Source of the DNA: Sutterella sp. AM11-39
GTDB taxonomy: Bacteria > Pseudomonadota > Gammaproteobacteria > Burkholderiales > Burkholderiaceae_F
DNA: 64,000 bases
Assembly: GCF_003472385.1 (NCBI RefSeq)
Contig: NZ_QRLV01000003.1
Coordinates: forward strand, 196,111 to 260,110
Reading direction: 5' to 3'
The translations under genes and the position numbers were made by a program. The first letter of the stretch is position 1. Each line of letters begins with the position of its first letter. Of the stretch, positions 17,691 through 24,839 are shown piece by piece. Under the pieces are notes generated by a model, which saw nothing but the letters and a program-made list of their open reading frames with translations, did not search any database and was not told where the DNA came from.

Positions 17691-18644
17691 TCGGCTGTTG
17701 AGATCTCGTTCGAGGAAGAATTTGTGCATGTGACGCAGACGCATGGCCGAAGCCTTTTTCTCGTACTCCGCAAACAGTCTGCAGAAATTAAGAATTCTGC
17801 TGTCCGTCACACGTTCGTCACAAACGGCGATGGTCAAATCCCAGGGCGGCCTGTGCCAGCCGGCAAGCACCCGAACTAAACGCCCTTGTTCGATTTCGTG
17901 TCGACAAATGTGAAATGACAGGTCGACAGCAATTCCTTCCGCAGCCAACAGCACCTCTTTTCCCGTCAGGACATCTCCGGCAAAGGCAATGCGCTTATAC
18001 ATCAGCGGCGTGCGTTTTTCACCACAGATCAGTTCCTTCGTTGTCGGATAATTTCTGCCGCTTCGAATGATCAGATCGTGTTCGGCGAGATCCTTGGGTT
18101 CAAGCGGTTCACCCCGAGTCTTGAGGTAATCCGGCGAAGCCAGCAGACAGTTTTCGGTATAACCGATATGCCAAAGCCTCAGACCTTCTGCCGGCGGTCT
18201 GTAGGGCAGGTAAGCCACATCGGCCTTGCCTTCGAAGAGATCTTGATGATCAATGTCCGAAAGAATCTCAAGCCGCAGGTTGGGATCGATTCTTTCGTAC
18301 CGTTTTAGAAAGTCAAAGACCGAGCTGCGGGAGATGTTTACGGGAATGCCCATGCGCACGACAATCGGCATTGCCAGACATTGCCGGGCAGCTTCTTCAA
18401 GTCGGCAGTGTGCGTCAGCGAGCGCTTTTGCATAGGGTAAAAGCGCTCGACCCGATGCCGTGAGTTGTACCGGTCGGTGCGTATGGTCAATGAGGTCAAT
18501 GCCCAAATCAGCTTCAAGCCGCCCGATCATCCTCGAACAAGCGGCCATATCTTTGTCGACCGCCACGGCAGCCGAGAAAAAGCCTTCGCCCGCCGAAAGC
18601 GCAAGAAGTGTTTTCCAAGCCTTGATGTTTTCCGTAACCCGCAC
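17688..18644 (-). CDS. LysR-family transcriptional regulator
   Basis: 318 residues. The N-terminal helix-turn-helix (WKTLLALSAGEGFFSAAVAV, then MAACSRMIGRLEADLGIDLI) and a LysR-type effector domain are present. The recognition helix is less typical than in the regulator at 4362. It is transcribed away from the flavoprotein gene at 18829 across a 184-bp region, so it probably controls that reductase; this is inference from divergent placement. Its 3' end overlaps the terminator of the convergent transporter operon. Confidence 0.85.
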   Translation of the reverse strand: MRVTENIKAWKTLLALSAGEGFFSAAVAVDKDMAACSRMIGRLEADLGIDLIDHTHRPVQLTASGRALLPYAKALADAHCRLEEAARQCLAMPIVVRMGIPVNISRSSVFDFLKRYERIDPNLRLEILSDIDHQDLFEGKADVAYLPYRPPAEGLRLWHIGYTENCLLASPDYLKTRGEPLEPKDLAEHDLIIRSGRNYPTTKELICGEKRTPLMYKRIAFAGDVLTGKEVLLAAEGIAVDLSFHICRHEIEQGRLVRVLAGWHRPPWDLTIAVCDERVTDSRILNFCRLFAEYEKKASAMRLRHMHKFFLERDLNSR

Positions 18645-18828
18645 CGACCTTATTCCTCAAAACGTTTGTTTGTCGTTTTGACAATTAATTTTAGGCGGAA
18701 GTGTCGCTAAATATCTTTTTGACAGTAAAAATGAAAACAGAACGCAAGACTAACAGGACCGTAACGGGCCTTGAGCTGAACAGGCCGGATATTCGGTTTG
18801 TGTCAAGTCCAAATGGGAGAGAAAAGTT

Positions 18829-20373
18829 ATGACAACACAGCTAAATCGCCGCACATTTCTAACTGCAGGATCGGCTGCCGCAGCCGCTGCGTTGATTCCG
18901 GCAAGCGTATCGGCAAAGTGCACTGACCCGATGCCCGCCAAATGGGACGTGACAGTTGACGTTCTTGTAATCGGCTCGGGATTTGCAGGCCTTGCCTGCG
19001 CCATTGAGGCCAGGAAGGCCGGAGCCAGTGTGCTGGTTCTTGAAAAAATGCGCGCCTACGGAGGCAACTCCACCATCAACGGAGGCATCATGTCGGTCCC
19101 CGGAAATGCGGCGCAGAAAAAACTCGGCATCAAGGACTCCCCGGAACTTCTTGCCGAAGATATGATCCGCGAAGGTCTCGGATACAACTATCCGGATAAA
19201 GTTCTCACAATGGCCAAACAGGCCATGGCCACGTACGAATGGACGGTCAACGAGTTGCATGTCGAGTGGATTCCGGATCGCGTCGGTGCGGAAGGCGGAC
19301 ATTCTGTTCCTCGCCATCTTTTCACAGTCAACGGATCGGGATCGGAAATCGTCAAAAAGGAATACGACTACTGCAAGAAACTCGGTGTGGAAGTTCGGCT
19401 TCGTACCTATGTCGAAGAGATCATTCGAGACGGGGATGGCCGCGTAAAAGGACTCAAGGTGCGTGAAGGCTATCGGTTCCCGGACGCCAAATCCGGCAAG
19501 GTGAAATTTATCCGTGCCCGAAAAGGAGTGGCTCTATGCTACGGCGGTTTTGGAGCGGACGTTAAGTTCCGTATGAAATTTGACCCGAAGTTGACGGATA
19601 AGTTCGATACCACAAACCAGCCCGGTGCCACTTCTGAGATGTGGCGAGAAGCTTCCCGCATCGGCTGCAATGTCATTCAGGAGGACTGGATTCAGTGCGG
19701 TCCATGGAATTCGCCTGAAGAAAAAGGCATGGGCATTGCTCTTTACTTTGCGCAAGGCGCCGCTGCCACGCAGGGTGTTTGGGTCGACTGTGCAACGGGC
19801 AAGCGCTTTATCAATGAATTGGCAAACCGCAAAGTTCGCGCGGATGCTGTGATCAATAACAGCAACAAAGGCCATATGTCGATTGCCATAGCGGACGCGC
19901 CGACAATCGAAAGAACGATTGCAAAAACCCGTCCCGGTATTTTCGAAAAACAGCTCGAACGCGGTGTTGTTCATAAATTCGACACGCTTGAAGCTTTGGC
20001 TTCCGAATACAAGATCCCTCTCGAGGCTTTGAAAAAGACAATTGCGGATTACAACGCTGCTCTGGCCGCCGGCAAGGGCGATGAAATGGGGCGCTATTTC
20101 GCACCCGGTGCCAAGCCCATGGGCACGGCTCCTTTCTATTGCTCTATTCTCTCGCCCAAAGTTCATCATTGCATGGGCGGCGTTGAGACGAACAATAAGG
20201 GACAGGTGATCGACATCAAGACCGACAATCCCATTGCCGGCCTGTATGCCGCAGGTGAAGCCACCGGCGGCGTGCATGGAGCTGTTCGTCTGGGAAGCTG
20301 CGCTACGCTGGATTGCCTTGTCAACGGCCGCATCATCGGTAAGGAAATCGCCAAGGAAAAGCCTTGGTGCTAA
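18829..20373 (+). CDS. Tat-exported FAD-binding fumarate-reductase-like flavoprotein
   Basis: 514 residues. The Tat signal is LNRRTFLTAGSAAAAAALIPAS with cleavage near VSAKC. An FAD-binding Rossmann motif (VDVLVIGSGFAGLACAIEARKAGASVLVLEK) and the GGNSTINGG flavin-contact block follow. The C-terminal GLYAAGEATGGVHGAVRLGSCATLDCLVNGRI is typical of the soluble flavocytochrome-c-type fumarate reductase family. No heme CXXCH motifs are in the protein, and no cytochrome gene is adjacent, so an unlinked electron donor is needed. The family reduces fumarate, urocanate, cinnamates and other enoates in the periplasm; the substrate here is unknown. Divergent LysR control is likely. Confidence 0.87.
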   Translation: MTTQLNRRTFLTAGSAAAAAALIPASVSAKCTDPMPAKWDVTVDVLVIGSGFAGLACAIEARKAGASVLVLEKMRAYGGNSTINGGIMSVPGNAAQKKLGIKDSPELLAEDMIREGLGYNYPDKVLTMAKQAMATYEWTVNELHVEWIPDRVGAEGGHSVPRHLFTVNGSGSEIVKKEYDYCKKLGVEVRLRTYVEEIIRDGDGRVKGLKVREGYRFPDAKSGKVKFIRARKGVALCYGGFGADVKFRMKFDPKLTDKFDTTNQPGATSEMWREASRIGCNVIQEDWIQCGPWNSPEEKGMGIALYFAQGAAATQGVWVDCATGKRFINELANRKVRADAVINNSNKGHMSIAIADAPTIERTIAKTRPGIFEKQLERGVVHKFDTLEALASEYKIPLEALKKTIADYNAALAAGKGDEMGRYFAPGAKPMGTAPFYCSILSPKVHHCMGGVETNNKGQVIDIKTDNPIAGLYAAGEATGGVHGAVRLGSCATLDCLVNGRIIGKEIAKEKPWC

Positions 20374-20380
20374 CGGAATA

Positions 20381-20413
20381 GATGGTTGATTTGGGTTTCC
20401 CGAATCAACCATC
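20381..20413 (+). terminator. Strong hairpin after the flavoprotein gene
   Basis: GATGGTTGATT (20381-20391) and AATCAACCATC (20403-20413) form a perfect 11-bp stem. No T-run follows, so termination efficiency is uncertain. Confidence 0.5.
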
Positions 20414-20430
20414 AATGAAGTGGTATGGAA

Positions 20431-20456
20431 TTTTTGGACTCCTAAGTGTCCAAAAA
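20431..20456. terminator. Second inverted repeat, bidirectional terminator-like
   Basis: TTTTTGGAC (20431-20439) pairs with GTCCAAAAA (20448-20456). The stem is short but flanked by T and A runs, so it could act in either direction. Confidence 0.45.
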
Positions 20457-20637
20457 ATCCGTACTGCTTCAAGGTAACCCAGTCAGTGACTTGTTCGAAG
20501 GAGCCGAAAAAACGATGTAATCGGCTGACCCGTGTCGAAAAATTGCCGAATTTTGTGAGCAACCTATCCTTCGGGATGTGGCGCGCTTGGGATGGTGGAA
20601 TAATCTCGCTCCCATACCGTTCCGCAAACAAAAGACT

Positions 20638-21852
20638 ATGACCACCGTCTTTCACAAGTCACTTGCCAAGACCGACAACGATTTTCCGCGCCGCGGCCTC
20701 ACATTTGTGGCCGCCACAGCCTGTCTTATCTGCACCTTTATTGCAGCGGCCATCGCCATTCCGATGATGGCCGAGTGGCGAAGCGGGCTGAGCTTGAGCG
20801 AATCCGAAATAGCCATGACGGTGGTGAGCTATTTCGCCGGTTGCGTGCTCACGCTTTTTTTCTTTGCGCGCCTTTCGAATTTCTTCGGCCGCAAGCCGGT
20901 GGTTCTCGCTGCACTTTTGCTCGGCATGGCGGCAAGCCTTATGTACGCCAATGCACTTGAGGCTTCTGAAATCTATATCGGTCGTTTTCTGCAGGGTTTT
21001 TCCTGCGGCTTTGCGTCCAGTGCCGCGATGTCCTGGGTGGTTGACTCGGCCCCGCTCAAGTATCCCTGGCTCGGCACGGCTCTGACGGCGGCAGGGCCCA
21101 ATATCGGTTTGTCGCTCGGTACTCTGATCACAGGTGTGGTGCTTGAAAGCGGTGTTTTGACGCCTGCCGAACTTTTTGACTGCGCTGTTGTGCTTCTCGT
21201 TGTTTGTTCCGGGTTGGCGTTTGCTTCCACCGAAACCATGCGCTTTGGAAGCGAATCTCTGGGCAGCGTCTTTGTACCCAAGATCGCCTTGCCTGTGCAC
21301 CTGCGTCGTCGTTTTTTCGCAAGCGCCATTGCTTTTGTCGGAACCTGGGGTGTTGGCAGCTTTCTTCAAGGCTTTTCGGCGTATCTGTGTCAGGCTGTCT
21401 TCGGACACAGCAATGCACTCCTTGCCGGTGTCCTGTATCTCGTTTTGATCGTTCCCAATGCGACCATGGGTGTCTTTGCCGGGCGATTTGAGCCCCGTCC
21501 CACACTCAAGCGCTCCATTTTGCTCTTTACAGCGGCAGCTCTGGTGGCTTTCGGAACGCTCATTCATCCGTCCGTGTGGGTATTGTTGATCAGTATTGCC
21601 TTGACAGGTGCTGGCAACGGTGCGGCCTGTTCAAGCGGTCTGCGTTTCCTCCTGGCGGGAACTTCGATTCAGGAACGTGCCGGCGTCATCTCGGCACTTT
21701 ATTTGTCGGCTTACGTGGGCTCGGTGATTCCCAACCTCGTGATTGCTTCCATGCCGATGCCGGTGACGGAAACCATGATGGCCATCGGCTTTTCCGCTTG
21801 GGTGTTGCTGACGCTGATCGGTGTCTGGGGATGTCTGGCTCGAGTCCGCTAA
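20638..21852 (+). CDS. MFS transporter
   Basis: 404 residues from ATG 20638; an in-frame GTG at 20578 would add 20 residues and cannot be excluded because neither start has a clear ribosome site. About 12 hydrophobic segments are present, with the MFS loop pattern LSNFFGRKPVVLAA between segments 2 and 3. Family role: proton-coupled uptake or efflux of small solutes across the inner membrane. It may move the substrate or product of the flavoprotein at 18829, but hairpins separate the two. The GNAT gene begins 18 bases after its stop and may be co-transcribed. Confidence 0.85.
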   Translation: MTTVFHKSLAKTDNDFPRRGLTFVAATACLICTFIAAAIAIPMMAEWRSGLSLSESEIAMTVVSYFAGCVLTLFFFARLSNFFGRKPVVLAALLLGMAASLMYANALEASEIYIGRFLQGFSCGFASSAAMSWVVDSAPLKYPWLGTALTAAGPNIGLSLGTLITGVVLESGVLTPAELFDCAVVLLVVCSGLAFASTETMRFGSESLGSVFVPKIALPVHLRRRFFASAIAFVGTWGVGSFLQGFSAYLCQAVFGHSNALLAGVLYLVLIVPNATMGVFAGRFEPRPTLKRSILLFTAAALVAFGTLIHPSVWVLLISIALTGAGNGAACSSGLRFLLAGTSIQERAGVISALYLSAYVGSVIPNLVIASMPMPVTETMMAIGFSAWVLLTLIGVWGCLARVR

Positions 21853-21870
21853 ACTGCGGCGGATAAAGGT

Positions 21871-22548
21871 ATGCAAGAAGTTGAGCATATGGATATTGAG
21901 CTGAGATTAGAGACGCCGGCGGATTATGCGGAGACGGAAAAGGTTGTTCGCGAGGCGTTTTGGAACGTATACGCTCCGGGCTGCACGGAGCATTACCTGG
22001 TGCACGTCATGCGCAGCAGTGAAAACTTCGTGCGAGAGCTTGCCTTTGTGGCGGTTGCAGACAGCAAGATAGTCGGTTGCGTGATGTTCGTGAAGGGAAC
22101 GATAGCGGGTGACGACGGTGTCGTGCGAGAGGTTCTCACGCTCGGGCCGATTGCCGTGCTTCCGGCATACCAAAAGAAGGGAGTGGGGCGCCGTTTGATT
22201 GACCACGCTCGCAAGGAAGCCATACGGCAGGGGTATGCAGCGATTGTCTTATGCGGAGATCCTCTCTACTACTCGCGAGTGGGGTTTGAGCCTGCGGAAA
22301 ATTTTGGGATTCGAACGGCTGACAACAAGTACTTTGTTGCTCTACAGATCTGTCCGCTGCAGGAAAAGAGACCGGAGTCCTATGCCGGTCGCTACAGCGA
22401 TGATGCCGTCTACAACATCAGCCAGGAGGCGGCGTTTGAATTTGATCAGCAATTTCCGCCGAAAGATCGCCTCGAGAACACGTCGACACAAAAACGATTG
22501 CTGGAAATTATTGAAATGCAGCGACCGTTTGACGGCGCAAAACGCTAG
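21871..22548 (+). CDS. GNAT-family N-acetyltransferase (YhbS-like)
   Basis: 225 residues from ATG 21871, or 219 from ATG 21889, where AGAAG is better spaced. The acetyl-CoA-binding motif A is LGPIAVLPAYQKKGVGRRLIDHARKEA, followed by CGDPLYYSRVGFEPA, typical of the YhbS-type subgroup. Members acetylate small molecules or protein amines in the cytoplasm. It lies directly after the MFS gene. The substrate is unknown. Confidence 0.87.
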   Translation: MQEVEHMDIELRLETPADYAETEKVVREAFWNVYAPGCTEHYLVHVMRSSENFVRELAFVAVADSKIVGCVMFVKGTIAGDDGVVREVLTLGPIAVLPAYQKKGVGRRLIDHARKEAIRQGYAAIVLCGDPLYYSRVGFEPAENFGIRTADNKYFVALQICPLQEKRPESYAGRYSDDAVYNISQEAAFEFDQQFPPKDRLENTSTQKRLLEIIEMQRPFDGAKR

Positions 22549-22628
22549 AGAGCCGGCTTGATTTGGTTTTTGTGCGCACTGCAAAAACTGAGGTGATTTC
22601 TACGTTTTTGGTCGAGAATTTTCAGAAA

Positions 22629-22734
22629 AACGTTACAAAACGCCAACTCTTGTTTTGGAAAAACGTTACGGGACGCGTTTAGAATAATCGCCAAACGTTA
22701 CAAAACGGATGTTCAAAATGGCGAAAAACGTTAC
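22629..22734 (+). repeat. Four phased copies of AACGTTAC spanning the start of an ATPase gene
   Basis: AACGTTAC occurs at 22629-22636, 22662-22669, 22694-22701 and 22727-22734, at intervals of 33, 32 and 33 bp (about three helical turns). Flanks are also alike (AAAACGTTACAAAACG in several copies). The fourth copy is inside the coding frame just after ATG 22709. The core AACGTT is itself palindromic. Inference: a helically phased binding array overlapping promoter and translation start, suggesting autoregulation. Confidence 0.65.
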
Positions 22735-24127
22735 AAATGATCCCGATGAAAAGCTCTTTCTTGCTCGCAAAGCCCTACAGAAGCTGATTGCCTGGAAGGA
22801 AGCACCTCGACGCAGCGCTTTGTGCGTAGTTGGCGCCCGTCAGATCGGCAAAACAACGCTTATCCGTCATTTTGCGCGGCAATACTACGAACACTTTGTA
22901 GAAATAAATTTTGTGACAGAACCGAAGGCCAAGGCCGTGTTTGCCGGTTCGCTCAATGCCAATGCCATTGTCACCGCGCTCTCCGCATATCTACGTCGGC
23001 CGTTGGTTCCCGGAAAAACACTTATCTTTCTCGATGAGATTCAGGAATGCCCACAGGCGCGAGCCGCGATAAAGTTTCTGGTTGAGGACGGACGGTTTGA
23101 CTACATCGAGTCAGGTTCTCTATTAGGTGTCAAGACAAATTCCGTCCCGTCTTTTCCCGTCGGTTTTGAAACGCCGTTGACGATGTATCCGTTGGACTTT
23201 TCGGAGTTTTGTATGGCTTGCGGCCTTCAGCCCGAGACTTTCGACTACCTCAAGACGTGTTTTGAGACATTGCAACCTGTAGCTGAAACCGTTCACAACA
23301 GCATGATGCAGCTCTTATACGCATACATGGTTGTCGGCGGGATGCCCCAGTGTGTCTGCACCTATATTGCCACGCACGACATCGGGCAGATCCTTGCCAT
23401 CCAGAACGATATTCTTGCGCTTTACCGCCTCGACATTGCACGCTACGCTGACAGAGATAAAGAAAAGATTAGGGAAATTTTTGATGCAATTCCTTCCCAG
23501 TTGGAAGCCAAAAATCGTCGTTTCGTTCTTTCCGACATTGCGAAGTCAGCCCGGCTTCTGCGTTATGAAAATTCATTTGTCTGGCTTTCCGACGCAGGTG
23601 TGGCCTTGCCATGCTTCAACGTCACACAGCCAACATCGCCTCTGGGTTTAAGCGAAAAGCGAAATCTCTTCAAGCTTTTCTTGTGCGACACGGGTTTGCT
23701 TGCCGCAGCAAGCATGCAGAACATTCAGTTCGATATTCTGCAAGGCAACGTCGAAGTCAATCTTGGTAGCGTGCTGGAGAATCTGTTTGCGCAACAACTG
23801 CATGCCAACGGCTTTGCACTGCGTTACTACAACTCCAAACGCCTGGGAGAAGTTGATTTCGTCATCCAAAACGGACGAGACATCACTCCGATAGAGATCA
23901 AATCCGGCAAAGACTACAAAAAGCATTCTGCGCTTTCAAACGTGCTTGCGGTCGACGAATGGAATCTGAAGCGAGCCATAGTCTTTTGTCGTGGCAACAT
24001 TGAAAGAAACAACGCCGTAACCTACCTGCCTTGGTATATGGTGCCGTTCGTTGTACCGGAGGAGGCTGCATCCGGAAAAATGCCTGTCATCGATTTGTCA
24101 GCGTTAAGTGATGCAATAAAAGCCTGA
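22709..24127 (+). CDS. Solitary AAA ATPase with nuclease-like C-terminus (AAA/DUF4143 type)
   Basis: 472 residues from ATG 22709; ATG 22718 is an alternative. Walker A is GARQIGKT (42-49) and Walker B is LIFLDEIQE (Asp109, Glu110), followed by ESGSLLGV, as in AAA_14. The C-terminal DUF4143 region ends with a PD-(D/E)XK-like pattern, LGEVDFVIQ then PIEIKSG (about 379-400). Family function is unknown. It is flanked on the right by two tRNA-Asp genes and preceded by the phased AACGTTAC array, which runs into the coding region. It is the second of three intact ATPases of this general design in the window. Inference: a mobile or addictive module that recognises its own repeats. Confidence 0.85.
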   Translation: MFKMAKNVTNDPDEKLFLARKALQKLIAWKEAPRRSALCVVGARQIGKTTLIRHFARQYYEHFVEINFVTEPKAKAVFAGSLNANAIVTALSAYLRRPLVPGKTLIFLDEIQECPQARAAIKFLVEDGRFDYIESGSLLGVKTNSVPSFPVGFETPLTMYPLDFSEFCMACGLQPETFDYLKTCFETLQPVAETVHNSMMQLLYAYMVVGGMPQCVCTYIATHDIGQILAIQNDILALYRLDIARYADRDKEKIREIFDAIPSQLEAKNRRFVLSDIAKSARLLRYENSFVWLSDAGVALPCFNVTQPTSPLGLSEKRNLFKLFLCDTGLLAAASMQNIQFDILQGNVEVNLGSVLENLFAQQLHANGFALRYYNSKRLGEVDFVIQNGRDITPIEIKSGKDYKKHSALSNVLAVDEWNLKRAIVFCRGNIERNNAVTYLPWYMVPFVVPEEAASGKMPVIDLSALSDAIKA

Positions 24128-24318
24128 AACTTGAGTGAAAGTTTTCAGCGATTCTGAGAAAGCTGTTTCTGACGGCGTTCGTTGATATTTCAGGGGAAAT
24201 TTTTCCGGCCTCAAAAAAATTTGTTTGAGCTCTTGGCAAATGCCTATTTTTCTGTAGAATGCGCAGTCGTTGTGCAGAACACAGCCAAGTTTTGAAAAGC
24301 AAAGAACTCATTGAGGAC

Positions 24319-24346
24319 TTGCAATTTTCAAAAGAGTCTGTAAAAT
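24319..24346 (+). promoter_or_regulatory. Promoter of the tRNA-Asp pair
   Basis: TTGCAA (24319-24324), 16 bases, TAAAAT (24341-24346), 46 bases before the first tRNA-Asp. A similar promoter is further upstream (TTGGCA 24233-24238, 16 bases, TAGAAT 24255-24260). Confidence 0.55.
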
Positions 24347-24391
24347 GCACGTCTCTTCAGACGAAAGTTTGGAGAACAAATTGATCCGAAC

Positions 24392-24468
24392 GGAGTGGTA
24401 GTTCAGTTGGTTAGAATACCGGCCTGTCACGTCGGGGGTCGCGGGTTCGAGTCCCGTCCACTCCGCCA
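24392..24468 (+). tRNA. tRNA-Asp (anticodon GUC), copy 1
   Basis: A 77-base cloverleaf with encoded CCA. Acceptor GGAGTGG / CCACTCC, anticodon stem CCGGC / GTCGG with loop CTGTCAC (anticodon GTC), T-stem GCGGG / CCCGT. Identical to copy 2. Confidence 0.97.
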
Positions 24469-24498
24469 CGATTAATTTGACAATTTGAAAAGCTCTGC

Positions 24499-24575
24499 GG
24501 AGTGGTAGTTCAGTTGGTTAGAATACCGGCCTGTCACGTCGGGGGTCGCGGGTTCGAGTCCCGTCCACTCCGCCA
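24499..24575 (+). tRNA. tRNA-Asp (anticodon GUC), copy 2
   Basis: Identical in all 77 bases to the copy at 24392-24468, separated by 30 bases. The pair is probably one transcript ending at the terminator at 24588-24618. Confidence 0.97.
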
Positions 24576-24587
24576 TAGCACCAAATG

Positions 24588-24618
24588 CCCTGTAGATTTG
24601 CATCTTCAGGGTTTTTTA
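24588..24618 (+). terminator. Intrinsic terminator after the tRNA-Asp pair
   Basis: CCCTG-T-AGAT pairs with ATCT-T-CAGGG around TTGC, followed by TTTTTT. Confidence 0.85.
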
Positions 24619-24751
24619 TTGTCTGCAAATTCTCGTTTCAAAACAAGCGAAACGGATGGGGATGTTTGGTATCCTGCCTGTTCGCCGAGACGGTCGAAAT
24701 TGAGCAACATTGCTTTTAAGGACTCTTTTTCTTCCCTGCACGGTTGATGTG

Positions 24752-24788
24752 TTAAGAAAAAAAGAGGCGATAACAGCTTATTTGCAAT
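24752..24788. promoter_or_regulatory. Candidate biotin-repressor operator upstream of bioBA
   Basis: TGTTA (24752-24756), 16 bases, TAACA (24773-24777) is an inverted pair resembling the TTGTTAACC-type BirA half-sites. The right half extends as ATAACAGCTTATTTGCAA. A similar string occurs upstream of bioD (27369-27388) and in inverse orientation just after bioBA (27102-27120). Regulation by BirA is inferred only. Confidence 0.35.
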
Positions 24789-24839
24789 ATATTAGTTTCT
24801 GACCGCCACACAAGAGAATTCAAGGATGAGAAGCAGACA

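Noticed and set aside
24502..24747. Short coding frame starting inside the second tRNA-Asp
   Set aside because: Its first half is the tRNA and its terminator; no ribosome site or homology.
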